Positions 28,174 to 36,763 of a DNA stretch of 64,000 nt are shown here, one piece after another; the stretch's first letter is position 1, and each line of letters opens with the position of its first letter. Below the pieces are notes generated by a model that was given only the letters and a program-made list of their open reading frames with translations, did not search any database and was not told where the DNA came from. The stretch comes from Planctomycetota bacterium (GTDB lineage Bacteria > Planctomycetota > Planctomycetia > Pirellulales > PLA5). The stretch covers positions 17,330-81,329 of the forward strand of contig QEVJ01000035.1 of the NCBI GenBank assembly GCA_003576845.1. The letters run 5' to 3'. Made by a program: the position numbers and the translations under genes.

Positions 28174-28177
28174 AACG
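28162..28177. promoter_or_regulatory. parS-like ParB binding site
   Basis: A 16-base perfect palindrome with the core GTTTCACGTGAAAC. It matches the bacterial chromosomal parS consensus (TGTTTCACGTGAAACA) at 14 of 16 positions, differing only at the outer bases (C and G in place of T and A). ParB spreads from such sites to organise origin-proximal DNA. No parA or parB is in the window. Confidence 0.75.
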
Positions 28178-28246
28178 TTGTGCAAACGAAGTGCATTTAG
28201 TGGCCGTCGCCGTGGCAGCCGTCGTCGGGATTTGCGTTCGCCGCAG

Positions 28247-28942
28247 TCAATCCTCGGTTTTCTCGAATCGCAAGAAATACGATTCCTTGAGCAGGTCTTT
28301 CTTTTCCTCGACTTGCTTGAATCCGGCGTCGGTGATTTCTTTTGCGAAGACTTCTTGGCCCGCGCGGACGTGGTTCATTACCCAGTCGGTGCTTTTGCCT
28401 TGGACGCGGTGGAAGTCGATGAGGACGACCTGGCCTTTCGGCTTGAGCGCCTTGTGGATCGAGCGCATGGTCTTTTCCGGAAATTCGAAGTGGTGGTAGG
28501 TGTCGCAAATGAACACGAGATCGACGGACGCCGGCGGGAGCTTGACCGAATCGGCGGTGCAGACGACGCCCGCGATGTTCTTCATACCTTGCTCCTCGGC
28601 GAGCTTTTCGACGTGGGCGACGAACTCGTCGGAGATGTCGACGGCGTAAACCTTGCCGGCGTCGCCGACGAGCGGCGAGAACATGCGGGTGAAGAGGCCG
28701 GTTCCGGCGCCCACGTCGGCCACGGCCATGCCCTGCTTGAGACTGAGGACGGCGACGACCTCCTTGCGGCGATCGAAGACGTCTCGGCCTTCCTTCTCGA
28801 ACCGCTCGATGAATTCCGGCACGCGCGGATTCTCGAAACTCTTGTTGATGCCCGGATTGACGCTCTTGTCTTGCGCGACAAGCGACAGGGCGGTCGAGGC
28901 GAGGAGCAGAATGGCGACGGCGGGAATTGTACGACGGGGCAT
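28247..28942 (-). CDS. Exported class I SAM-dependent methyltransferase
   Basis: A 231-residue protein with a signal peptide (TIPAVAILLLASTALSLVAQ) and then a class I methyltransferase fold: motif I VADVGAGTGLFTRMF, motif II VYAVDISDEFV, GVVCTADSVKLPPASVDLVF and ICDTYHHFEFPEKTM. Export is unusual for a SAM enzyme, although similar secreted methyltransferases are annotated in planctomycetes. ATG 28942 is chosen; 28954 is also in frame, and neither has a clear Shine-Dalgarno sequence. The long open frame upstream overlaps the divergent gene's leader and is discounted. Confidence 0.88.
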   Translation of the reverse strand: MPRRTIPAVAILLLASTALSLVAQDKSVNPGINKSFENPRVPEFIERFEKEGRDVFDRRKEVVAVLSLKQGMAVADVGAGTGLFTRMFSPLVGDAGKVYAVDISDEFVAHVEKLAEEQGMKNIAGVVCTADSVKLPPASVDLVFICDTYHHFEFPEKTMRSIHKALKPKGQVVLIDFHRVQGKSTDWVMNHVRAGQEVFAKEITDAGFKQVEEKKDLLKESYFLRFEKTED

Positions 28943-29180
28943 AGTGGATACCATGTCGATGAGATGGAAGGACTCGTCAGCTTGCATTTTACCGCCGCCG
29001 GGGTGAGGCGTCGCATGGAAAACCGTGGAATCCTCGTCCGGGCGACAGTTGAGAATCTGGGCGATATTTTGGACGTGCTGATCGGTAATCCGGAACGCGG
29101 CGGCGAGCATGTGATTGAAATGTATTGATTGTGTCCGCGCCGACGATCGCGCGTCGCGTTTGCGAGCGGAGTCGATCTTC

Positions 29181-30059
29181 ATGCGCATTCCTCGCTACTG
29201 GGCAAAAGGCGAATTCCAGGTCGCCGACGCGCGGGGCAACCCAACCGCTTTCGACGGCTGGGGCTGGTCGTTTCATTCGGTCGACGAAGCGCGGGCGAAC
29301 GGACGCGAGCAGGCCAGGCGAATTGCCGAGTTCGTTGCGTCGGGGCGCGATCCGGGGCGGTTCGGTTACTCCGGCTACGGCGACCGGCCAATTCGCGAGG
29401 AGATCAAGGAGGCGCTCGTTCACTGCGGCCAGGAGATCGGCCTGATTACGCGGAATGCTTACGGCTCGCTGGTGCTCAATTCGCCGTGCGTGCTGTTTGC
29501 GGATCTCGACTTCCCGACGGTCGTCGAACCGCCGCCGGGGTTCGTGAATCGGCTCAAGTTTGCGTTCTCGCCGCGGTTCCGGCGGGCGTGTCGGCGGACG
29601 GATGAGCAAGCAGTGTGGAACCGCGTCCGCGCGTGGGCGGAAGCCAATCCCGACCGCGCGTTCCGCCTGTATCGAACGCCGAGCGGGATGCGGCTGTTGA
29701 TGACGGACCGGCAATACGAACCGACGGCGGCGGAAACGATCGCCTTGCTCGAAACGCTGGGATCGGACCCGCTGTACGTACGGCTCACGAAGAATCAGGA
29801 GTGTTTTCGGGCGCGGCTGACCCCGAAGCCGTATCGCTGCGGGTTGCGGCCGCCCGAACGGCATTTCCCGTTCCACACGCCCGAAGTCGAGGCGCGATTC
29901 CGCAAGTGGGAGGCCGATTACGACGCGCGCTCGCGAAGCCATCGCGCGTGCGAACTCGTCGGCGAATTCGGCACGGCCTCGAGCGACGAGATTATCGCCC
30001 AGATTGTCCGGCTTCACGACGAACGGGCGTGTCAGCCGGCGGGCGCGCCGTTGGCGTGA
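29181..30059 (+). CDS. First gene of the SNF2 operon: conserved-looking protein, possibly primase-like
   Basis: A 292-residue soluble protein. The start MRIPRYW follows GGAG by nine bases. Notable parts are GWGWSFHSVDEARANG, ITRNAYGSLVLNSPCVLFADLDFP, AFRLYRTPSGMRLLMTDRQYEP and DPLYVRLTKNQECFRARLTPKPYRCG. The hhhDhD pattern in CVLFADLDFP followed by a TPSG-x-RLL strand resembles archaeo-eukaryotic primase motifs, but the expected His of motif II is missing, so this is only a suggestion. The stop codon overlaps the helicase start by four bases (GTGA), so the genes are likely co-translated. Confidence 0.85.
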   Translation: MRIPRYWAKGEFQVADARGNPTAFDGWGWSFHSVDEARANGREQARRIAEFVASGRDPGRFGYSGYGDRPIREEIKEALVHCGQEIGLITRNAYGSLVLNSPCVLFADLDFPTVVEPPPGFVNRLKFAFSPRFRRACRRTDEQAVWNRVRAWAEANPDRAFRLYRTPSGMRLLMTDRQYEPTAAETIALLETLGSDPLYVRLTKNQECFRARLTPKPYRCGLRPPERHFPFHTPEVEARFRKWEADYDARSRSHRACELVGEFGTASSDEIIAQIVRLHDERACQPAGAPLA

Positions 30060-32089
30060 GCGGCCGATTACTTGCGTCGCGCCGCGAGTCGCGGCAGAAT
30101 CTGGTCAGCGCGGCGCGAGAGAAGCGACTCGCGGTGCGCGAAGGATCGTGGCAGGAGAATGGAATCGTGATCGAACTCGCGGCGCAAGAGACGGCGGGAT
30201 TTGCCGAGAGCGGCTCGGGTGAGGTTTGGCGGTCGCCGGGCGGAATTCCCGTGCGATTTCGCGACGTGCCCGCGGATTTGGCGCGTGTCACCGGAGACGC
30301 GGCGGCGCTGCGGCTGCATCTGGAATACTGGCAGTTGCGGCTGCTGCGCGACTTCGACCAGTTGCTGTGTCTGGAAGGCCTGACGGGCGTCGAGCACCTG
30401 CCGCACCAGATCGAAACGGTTCGCAAAGTGCTCCGCCGCTTTCACGGGCGCGTGCTGCTCGCCGACGAGGTCGGTCTGGGTAAGACGATCGAAGCCTGCT
30501 TGCTGTTGCGCGAATACTTGCTCCGCGGGCTGGCGCGTCGCGTGCTGATTCTCGTGCCCACACCGCTCGTTTCGCAGTGGCGCGAGGAGCTGGCGACGAA
30601 GTTTCACCTCGACTTCGCCACGCCGCCGCGGACCGTTGCGGCCGACCGCGCCGAATGGTGGGCCCAGCACGATCGCGTGCTGGCGTCGCTGGCCTTCGCC
30701 AAGAGCCGCAAACGGGCCGACGCCGTGGCCTCCGTTCCGTGGGATTTGGCGATCGTCGACGAGGCCCACCATTGCAAGAACCGGGCGACGCAAAACTGGC
30801 GGCTCGTCAATGCGCTCAAACGGCGGCACCTGTTCCTGCTCAGCGCCACGCCGGTTCAGAACAACCTGCTCGAACTGTACAACCTGCTCACGTTGCTCGA
30901 ACCGGGACATCTCAAGACCGAGTCGGACTTCAAGCGGCAGTACGTTCGCCGCGGCAATCCGCGCGACCCGCGAAACCGCGAACGATTGCGGTCGCTCTTA
31001 GGCGAAGTGATGGTCCGCAACACGCGAAGCCTCGTGCAGATGGACTTGCCGTCGCGATACGCTCATACGATCCTCGCCGAGCCGACGGGAGAGGAAGCCG
31101 AGCTCTATCGGCGTCTCAACGAATACCTGCGGCGGCGGAAGTGCGCCGGAGGCGGACCCGCGGGCTTGGGCTTGCCGGGGGACGACGCGGACGAGCACGC
31201 GGAGCCTTCGCACGAGGAGTTCTCGCTTTCCGGCGAAAGCCCGCAGGCCTCGGAAGCGGCCGAATACTCTAACGTCGACTCCGGCGTCGACGCTACTGGC
31301 TCACTACCTCCGCTGGGACGGCGGCAGCTCGGCGCGCTTCTGTTAGCGGCGGGCAGCCACGTCGGGGCGCTCGCCCAGTCGCTCGAAAACATCGTCGGAG
31401 ACGATCCGGCGGCGCGGGACATCATCGCGCTCGCGCGGCGCGTCGAGCGGACTGCCAAAGACCGCCGCCTGGTCGAGTTACTACGCCAGAGCCGCGGCGA
31501 GAAGGTGCTGATCTTCGCGTCGTTCCGCCGCACGCTCGAACACATCCAGCAACTTCTCGCGGCCGAGAAACTCGAATACGCCACGTACAGCGGCGCGGAG
31601 AGCGAGGCGGAGGAGGACGCCGCCGTGGCCGCGTTTCGCGACCGCGTGAGCGTGCTGCTCTGCTCGCAATCGGGCGGGGAAGGCCGCAATCTTCAGTTCG
31701 CCAATACGCTGGTCAACTTCGATTTGCCGTGGAATCCGATGCAGATCGAACAGCGCGTCGGCCGCATCCATCGCATCGGGCAGACGCGGGACGTGTTCAT
31801 TTTCAACTTGTGCACGGCCGGTTCGCTCGAAGCCCGGCTGTTGAATCTGCTCGAAGAAAAAATCCGCATGTTCGAGTTGGTCGTCGGCGAAGTCGGGTCG
31901 ATCCTCGGCAACCTCCAGGGCGGCGAGGAGTTCGAATCGCTCGTGCTCGATCTGTGGCTGAAGTCGCGCGACGATCGCGAGCTCGACGCCTCGTTCGACA
32001 CGCTCGGGGCGACGTTGCTCGACGCGCAGGAAGAGTATTTGAAGGCCAAGGAACTAGACGAAGCCCTGTTCGGCGAGGAATTTCAATGA
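30056..32089 (+). CDS. SNF2/RapA-type DEAH helicase
   Basis: A 677-residue cytoplasmic superfamily 2 ATPase. The helicase motifs are all visible: Q/I region LPHQIETVRKVL, Walker A DEVGLGKT (~137-144), Ia VPTPLVSQWREEL, DEAH at ~235-238, III LLSATPVQNN, and in the C-lobe KVLIFASFRRTLEHIQ, LLCSQSGGEGRNLQFANTLVNFD and QRVGRIHRIGQ. A low-complexity linker of about 60 residues (~360-420) separates the lobes. The start is GTG 30056, overlapping the previous stop; the open frame further upstream is out of frame over that gene. SNF2 ATPases translocate on duplex nucleic acid, and bacterial ones serve transcription recycling (RapA) or defence (DISARM DrmD). Confidence 0.92.
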   Translation: MSGRLLASRRESRQNLVSAAREKRLAVREGSWQENGIVIELAAQETAGFAESGSGEVWRSPGGIPVRFRDVPADLARVTGDAAALRLHLEYWQLRLLRDFDQLLCLEGLTGVEHLPHQIETVRKVLRRFHGRVLLADEVGLGKTIEACLLLREYLLRGLARRVLILVPTPLVSQWREELATKFHLDFATPPRTVAADRAEWWAQHDRVLASLAFAKSRKRADAVASVPWDLAIVDEAHHCKNRATQNWRLVNALKRRHLFLLSATPVQNNLLELYNLLTLLEPGHLKTESDFKRQYVRRGNPRDPRNRERLRSLLGEVMVRNTRSLVQMDLPSRYAHTILAEPTGEEAELYRRLNEYLRRRKCAGGGPAGLGLPGDDADEHAEPSHEEFSLSGESPQASEAAEYSNVDSGVDATGSLPPLGRRQLGALLLAAGSHVGALAQSLENIVGDDPAARDIIALARRVERTAKDRRLVELLRQSRGEKVLIFASFRRTLEHIQQLLAAEKLEYATYSGAESEAEEDAAVAAFRDRVSVLLCSQSGGEGRNLQFANTLVNFDLPWNPMQIEQRVGRIHRIGQTRDVFIFNLCTAGSLEARLLNLLEEKIRMFELVVGEVGSILGNLQGGEEFESLVLDLWLKSRDDRELDASFDTLGATLLDAQEEYLKAKELDEALFGEEFQ

Positions 32090-33132
32090 CGGCCGTCGCG
32101 GAGCAACTTCACGGTTTCGCCGCGGCGCTGTTGGAACGCCGCGGTGCCGCGGTGGACTGGCCGCCCGGCGAAGCGACCGGGGTGGCGCTCTTGCCGCCGG
32201 ACGTCGCCCGCGTCATCGGGCTGGCGAGCGACGAGGTTCGCCTCGGCGGCGACGTCGGCAGTGGTGCCGGCGGGCAAGGGCTTGCGGTCAATCTGGCCGG
32301 CGACTTTCTCGAATGGACGGGCAAGCTGCTCGACGAAGAGCCGTGCGTCGGCGCGTTTCGCGTTCGCGAGGCGTATCTGAAGCGCAAGGACGTCGAAGAG
32401 GCCGTCGGCCGCGCGTTCGCGTGGCTGAACGCGAAGGTGAAGTATCGCGAATCGCGCGAAATGAGCGTCGAGTATCACACGTGGTGGTTCCACGGTGCGA
32501 TCGCATCGGAGGATCGCTGGGAGACGCGGTTCTCGTTCTCGCTCAACGCCGAGACGGGCGTGGAACTCGATTTGCCCGATCCGCTGTCGCTGTGGGAACT
32601 CGAACCGGCCGGGCAGGCGGCGTCTCAGGCAGAAGCGCCGCCCGCCACGGCCCCGCGAGCGCTCGGCATCGCGCGGCGACGGCTGTGGACGGTGGCAGAA
32701 CCGTTCATAGCCCGCATGGACGACCGTCTGGCTCGCGACCGAAAACGGCTCAACGACTATTACCGCGCTCTGGTCCGCGAATCGGAGAAGAAGAAGGGCC
32801 GCGCCGGCGCTCCGCCCGATCCGGAGAAGATCGAGTCGACGAAGCGCGCCGTCGATCTGGAGCTACGCCGCAAGCTGGGGGAACTCGACGAGCGGTATGC
32901 GATGGAGGCGACGCTGCGGCCGGTGGCCCTCATTCGGACGCGGGTTCCGGTGCTCGCGGCCGACCTGTCCGTGTTCCGCAAACAAGCCCACCGCGTGCAT
33001 CGGGTGTATTGGAACCCGCTAATCAAGCACTTCGAGCCGCTCGCGTGCAGCCGGTGCGGCGTCGGGACGTTTACCGTCGCGTTCGAGAACGAAAGCGTCG
33101 CGCCGCTCTGCGGAATATGCTTCCAGAAATAA
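32086..33132 (+). CDS. Third gene of the SNF2 operon: protein with a C-terminal zinc ribbon
   Basis: A 348-residue protein. ATG 32086 overlaps the helicase stop codon as ATGA. The N-terminal half is mixed alpha/beta (EWTGKLLDEEPCVGAFRVRE, EYHTWWFHGAIASEDRWETR). A helical, coiled-coil-like stretch follows (LARDRKRLNDYYRALVRESE, EKIESTKRAVDLELRRKLGE). The C-terminus has two CxxC pairs (CSRCG and CGIC) that could bind zinc. I do not recognise the family. The tight overlap argues that it works with the SNF2 helicase, perhaps as a substrate-recognition subunit. Confidence 0.85.
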   Translation: MTAVAEQLHGFAAALLERRGAAVDWPPGEATGVALLPPDVARVIGLASDEVRLGGDVGSGAGGQGLAVNLAGDFLEWTGKLLDEEPCVGAFRVREAYLKRKDVEEAVGRAFAWLNAKVKYRESREMSVEYHTWWFHGAIASEDRWETRFSFSLNAETGVELDLPDPLSLWELEPAGQAASQAEAPPATAPRALGIARRRLWTVAEPFIARMDDRLARDRKRLNDYYRALVRESEKKKGRAGAPPDPEKIESTKRAVDLELRRKLGELDERYAMEATLRPVALIRTRVPVLAADLSVFRKQAHRVHRVYWNPLIKHFEPLACSRCGVGTFTVAFENESVAPLCGICFQK

Positions 33133-33415
33133 CCGATCGTGCGCTGCGAACCGTTCGACGGGGCTGAGGCGGTCATTGCGGGTTTCGCCAAGGCTCCTAC
33201 AACCGGTCGCTGCCGGCGGGAAGCGGCCGGAGGGTGCGGTCCTTCGCGGTGCAATGCTTCGGCGGCGCGGAATGTCCCCAATCGGACCGCCGCTTGCTTG
33301 GACGCGCGCCGTTCGTTGAATTATGCTTTAGCTGCCGACGGCGGGCGAAGCCGGCGGCGGTTCGGACCGGCTCGCCGCGATCGAGCGGTTCTCACTTCAC
33401 GCGAGGAACTTGACG
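33133..33415. other. Spacer before the WD40 gene
   Basis: No gene is seen in these 283 bases. An AT-richer patch at 33313-33330 (TTGAATTATGCTTTAG) could be part of a promoter for the WD40 gene, but I find no matching -35. Confidence 0.3.
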
Positions 33416-34714
33416 ATGCACCAACCGACGACCTGCTTTCCTTGCCGATACGCCCGGTTCGCCGCGCATCTGGCGGCGACGGCGATGTTTCTTGCTGGGA
33501 CCGCGGCACGAGCGGCCGATCCGACGATTGCGACGCACGCGCGGTGGGTGACCGCCGTTGCGTTCACGCCCGACGGGGCGACGCTCGTGACGACCGGCGG
33601 CGAGAGCTTGCTGTATCGGCCGGGCGACGTGGTCGTGTGGGACGTGGCGACCGGCAAGCAGAAATCGAAGCTCGCGGGCCACGAAACGTGCGTGGGGTCG
33701 CTCGCCATTTCGCCCGACGGCGCGACGCTGGCAACCGGCGGCATCGACGGAGCGATACGCCTGTGGGACCTCGCAAGCGGACAAGAGAAAGCCAAGCTCG
33801 ACAAGCACAAGTTGTGGGTGCGGTCGCTCGCGTTCTCGCCCGATGGGGCGCGGCTGGCTTCGGGAAGCGAAGACGGAACGGTCGTGATCTGGGACGTTGC
33901 CGCCGCGAACGAAGACAAGACGATCAAGGCCCACGAGGGAACGGTGTATTGCGTCGCCTATTCGCCGGACGGAGCAAAGCTCGCGTCGGCCGGCGGAGAA
34001 AAGCTCGTGAAGTTCTGGAATCCGGCCGACGGTGCAGAGACGGGCAAGCTCGAAGGACACGGCGACACGGTGTGGCGCGTAGCGTTCACGCGCGACGGTT
34101 CGAAGATCGTCACCAGCAGCGCCGATCGGACCGTGAAAGTCTGGGACGCGGCCGGCAAGGAACTGTTCACGCTCGCGGGGCACAAGGATTGGGTCACGTC
34201 GTTTGCGATTTCGCCGGACGGCAAGACGCTCATCACCGGCAGCTTTGATCGGACGGTGCGGCAGTGGGATCTCGAAACGGCGCCGCAATCGGCGCCGTCG
34301 GTTGCAGCGGCGATCGCCGCCGAACAAGCGGCTCGACAAGCAGCCATCGCGGCCGACGGCGACGCGGCGACGGCGGCCAAGACCGTCGAAACGGCGAAAA
34401 TGGCCCTGAAGGATGCGGGCGAAGACGCGGCCAAGAAAGAAGCGGCTCAAAAAATGCTCACCGAAGCGGAAGCCGCGGCAAAGACGGCGAACGATAAGAA
34501 GGCGGAAGCCGATAAAGCCGCTGCAGATGCGAAGGCCAAGCTCGACGAGGCGCAGGCCGCGCTGTCCACGGTGCTCGCCACACTCAAATCGACGATTTGG
34601 TCCGTCGCCCTCTCGCCGGACGGCGGAACGCTCGCGGTCGGGAGCCACGCCGAATCGATTCGGATGTGGAAACAAGGCGCCTGGCAGCCGATTCATGCCC
34701 CGGCGACGCCGTGA
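33416..34714 (+). CDS. Secreted WD40 repeat protein interrupted by an Ala/Lys-rich coiled coil
   Basis: A 432-residue exported protein; ATG 33416 follows GAGGAA, and a signal peptide ends near ARAADP. Six WD40 blades are clear (GHETCVGSLAISPDG, HKLWVRSLAFSPDGARLASG, GHKDWVTSFAISPDGKTLIT and so on). After the sixth, about 85 residues (~298-385) form an Ala/Lys/Glu helix (AAEQAARQAAIAADGDAATA). Then the last blade resumes at STIWSVALSPDGGTLAVGS. The propeller would therefore close around a protruding coiled coil. The PPC protein at 1550-4633 has a similar insert. No partner is known. Confidence 0.88.
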   Translation: MHQPTTCFPCRYARFAAHLAATAMFLAGTAARAADPTIATHARWVTAVAFTPDGATLVTTGGESLLYRPGDVVVWDVATGKQKSKLAGHETCVGSLAISPDGATLATGGIDGAIRLWDLASGQEKAKLDKHKLWVRSLAFSPDGARLASGSEDGTVVIWDVAAANEDKTIKAHEGTVYCVAYSPDGAKLASAGGEKLVKFWNPADGAETGKLEGHGDTVWRVAFTRDGSKIVTSSADRTVKVWDAAGKELFTLAGHKDWVTSFAISPDGKTLITGSFDRTVRQWDLETAPQSAPSVAAAIAAEQAARQAAIAADGDAATAAKTVETAKMALKDAGEDAAKKEAAQKMLTEAEAAAKTANDKKAEADKAAADAKAKLDEAQAALSTVLATLKSTIWSVALSPDGGTLAVGSHAESIRMWKQGAWQPIHAPATP

Positions 34715-34776
34715 TCGTCTCGGCGCCGACGGCGAGTCGACCCTGCGAACGGTTTTTCAGCAAGGCGATCGGACCC

Positions 34777-35886
34777 ATGCACAACCTCGACGCCCAGACC
34801 GCGACCGCGATTCGCGATGGACTCGCGTGGTTGGCCGAGCAGCAAGGCGACGACGGCGGCTGGCATTCGGCGACGTATGGCGCGATGCGCGGCGGCGCGG
34901 CGATCACGGCGCTCGTGCTGTATGCGGCGAGTTGCGTTAACGAGCAACTTCGAGGCGTACACGGAGCGCGGTGGCGGCGGGGCGGCGAGTTTCTCGCCCG
35001 CGGCGTCGACGACGACGGCTGCCCGCGGAATCCCGACAAGTCCGTCGACTTCCCGACGTATGCGGCCGCGCTTTTGTTGCTCGCAGCGCCGCGGTTGAAG
35101 CTCGACTTGCCGCGGGCGAAGCGGCAGAAGCTCGTCGATTACCTGCTGGCGACGCAGATCGCCGACGCCCGCGGTTTCGGGCCGAAGGGTCCGCATTACG
35201 GCGGCTGGGACCTGACCGGCGACGTGCGGATGCGCGGATTCACGACGGGGGCGAACGTCTCCGTCGTGTGCTTCGTGCTCGAAGCGCTCGCGGCGGAAAA
35301 GACCGACGCAGCCGACGCGGCCCGCAAGGACGCCCTCGCGTGGGTCGCGCGCTGTCAGAACCTGCCGGGCGAGAACCGCGCTAGCGACGGCGGCTTCTTC
35401 TTTCAGGCCGACCGGAACAACGATGCCAACAAGGCCCAGTGGACCGACGAGCGCCACGAATCGCCGCGGTCGTATGGATCGGCGACGGCGGATGGGTTGC
35501 GAGCGCTTGTGGCGACGATCGGCGACGAGGAACAAGTGCGGAAGGACGAGCGCGTCGTGGCGGCGGCGGCGTGGCTCGATAAGCACACGGAATTGACCGT
35601 CGTGCCGGGCTTTCCGCCGCCGCCCGCGGCCGATCCCAAGACGGGCGAAGTCGAGCCGTTCGTCCAATGGCCGCTGGCGCTGCGGTTTTACTACTACGCA
35701 TCGCTTGCGCGGACGATCGGCTTCCTGCCGGCCGAATCGCGCGACAAACGACGCGCGGAACTGCGAACGCACGTCGTTTCCCTCCAACGGAACGACGGCC
35801 GCTGGGAGAACGAAGCACATCACATGCGCGAGAACGATCCGCTGATTGCAACGAGCTTGGCGCTCGTGGCACTGGCGGATTCATAA
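34777..35886 (+). CDS. Alpha/alpha-toroid (prenyltransferase / terpene-cyclase-like) protein
   Basis: A 369-residue protein of the squalene-cyclase-like alpha/alpha-toroid type. Repeat motifs are GLAWLAEQQGDDGGWHSATYG, LVDYLLATQIADARGFG, ALAWVARCQNLPGENRASDGG, RSYGSATADGLRALVATIG and VVSLQRNDGRWENEAHHMRE. The Asp-rich cyclase motif DxDD is not evident, so cyclase activity is doubtful; many planctomycete members are non-catalytic or of unknown role. No signal peptide is present. The B3/B4 gene follows after 12 bases, so the two are probably co-transcribed. Confidence 0.88.
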   Translation: MHNLDAQTATAIRDGLAWLAEQQGDDGGWHSATYGAMRGGAAITALVLYAASCVNEQLRGVHGARWRRGGEFLARGVDDDGCPRNPDKSVDFPTYAAALLLLAAPRLKLDLPRAKRQKLVDYLLATQIADARGFGPKGPHYGGWDLTGDVRMRGFTTGANVSVVCFVLEALAAEKTDAADAARKDALAWVARCQNLPGENRASDGGFFFQADRNNDANKAQWTDERHESPRSYGSATADGLRALVATIGDEEQVRKDERVVAAAAWLDKHTELTVVPGFPPPPAADPKTGEVEPFVQWPLALRFYYYASLARTIGFLPAESRDKRRAELRTHVVSLQRNDGRWENEAHHMRENDPLIATSLALVALADS

Positions 35887-35898
35887 GGAGTCGTGCGC

Positions 35899-36528
35899 GT
35901 GCTCGACGTTTCTCCGCATCCCCTGCTCGATCTCGCGGCGTTCACGGCCGAGCTTCCTCGGCCGCTCGGCGAGATCGAATCGTCCCCCGAGTTGCTCGCC
36001 CTGTTTATGCCGGGCGCGACCGGGCCGATGTCGTCGAGCGACACGGTGCGCGAGGCGGTGCGAAAGCTCCTGCGGCACGGCGGGTTTCGCCCGACGGGCC
36101 GGAGTAAACCGGCTTCCGAGTATTTGATCAAGGCGGTCGCCGAGGGGTTGCTGCGGCCGATCAATCTCGCCGTCGACGCCTGCAACGCCGTGTCGCTGCA
36201 CAGCGGCATGCCGATCAGCGTTGTCGACCTGGACAAGGCCGTCGCGCCGCTTTCGGTGAGCATCGCGCCCGAGGGAGCAAAGTACGTCTTCAACGCCTCG
36301 GGACAGGAGATCGACTTGGGCGGGCTGCTGTGCCTCTGCGACGCGGCGGGGCCGTGCGCGAACGCCGTCAAGGACGCCCAACGAACCAAGGTCGACGCCA
36401 ACACGCGACGAACGCTGTCGATCGTCTGGGGCACAAACGCTCTCCCAGGTCGGGCGGCGGAAACGGCGCGATGGTATCGGGAGATACTCGAACGGCACGG
36501 CGTCGTTACGCACGATGCCCTGGTCTGA
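35899..36528 (+). CDS. B3/B4 (tRNA-binding-like) domain protein
   Basis: A 209-residue protein built on the B3/B4 domain of phenylalanyl-tRNA synthetase beta. Motifs are SSSDTVREAVRKLLRHGGFRP, GRSKPASEYLIKAVAEG, LRPINLAVDACNAVSLHSGMP and SIVWGTNA. Stand-alone members are thought to edit or bind aminoacyl-tRNA, though the substrate here is unknown. GTG 35899 is chosen because AAGGAG lies eight bases upstream; GTG 35893 is only two bases from that site. Confidence 0.88.
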   Translation: MLDVSPHPLLDLAAFTAELPRPLGEIESSPELLALFMPGATGPMSSSDTVREAVRKLLRHGGFRPTGRSKPASEYLIKAVAEGLLRPINLAVDACNAVSLHSGMPISVVDLDKAVAPLSVSIAPEGAKYVFNASGQEIDLGGLLCLCDAAGPCANAVKDAQRTKVDANTRRTLSIVWGTNALPGRAAETARWYREILERHGVVTHDALV

Positions 36529-36577
36529 ATCTGCTTTCATTCGGCGGCTTGCTCGACTAATCTGGGCGGACGGGAAG

Positions 36578-36638
36578 GTTGAGTTGGTTACTTTTTTAAC
36601 GCAGAGGCCGCGGAGGTTGCGCAGAGGGCGCAGAGAAG
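36578..36638. repeat. Dispersed GCAGAG repeat, copy B
   Basis: A head GTTGAGTTGGTTACTTTTTT is followed by AACGCAGAG, GCCGCGGAG, GTTGCGCAGAG and GGCGCAGAG units. The head differs from copy A (1361-1422) at two bases. It lies in the spacer before the DUF1080 gene. Confidence 0.85.
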
Positions 36639-36763
36639 AACGATACCGATGCGGTCCGCAGATGGCTCAGATGTGCGCCGATTCGTCAGCGCTACTCGGC
36701 TCGCCGATATCAGTTCATTATAGGAATGCCTTTCCATCGTTATTCGCATCGAGGAGCGCTATT

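Larger units (their letters stand above)
27541..28246. other. Repeat-rich spacer with a parS-like site
   Basis: About 700 bases lie between the hydrolase-like gene and the methyltransferase. It holds two direct repeats, two inverted repeats, one doubtful reading frame (27805-28173) and a ParB-site match (28162-28177), each listed separately. Confidence 0.6.

Noticed and set aside
29115..29180. Longer N-terminus for the first gene of the SNF2 operon
   Set aside because: The 22 extra residues (MKCIDCVRADD...) look non-native, and the ATG at 29181 has a Shine-Dalgarno sequence.
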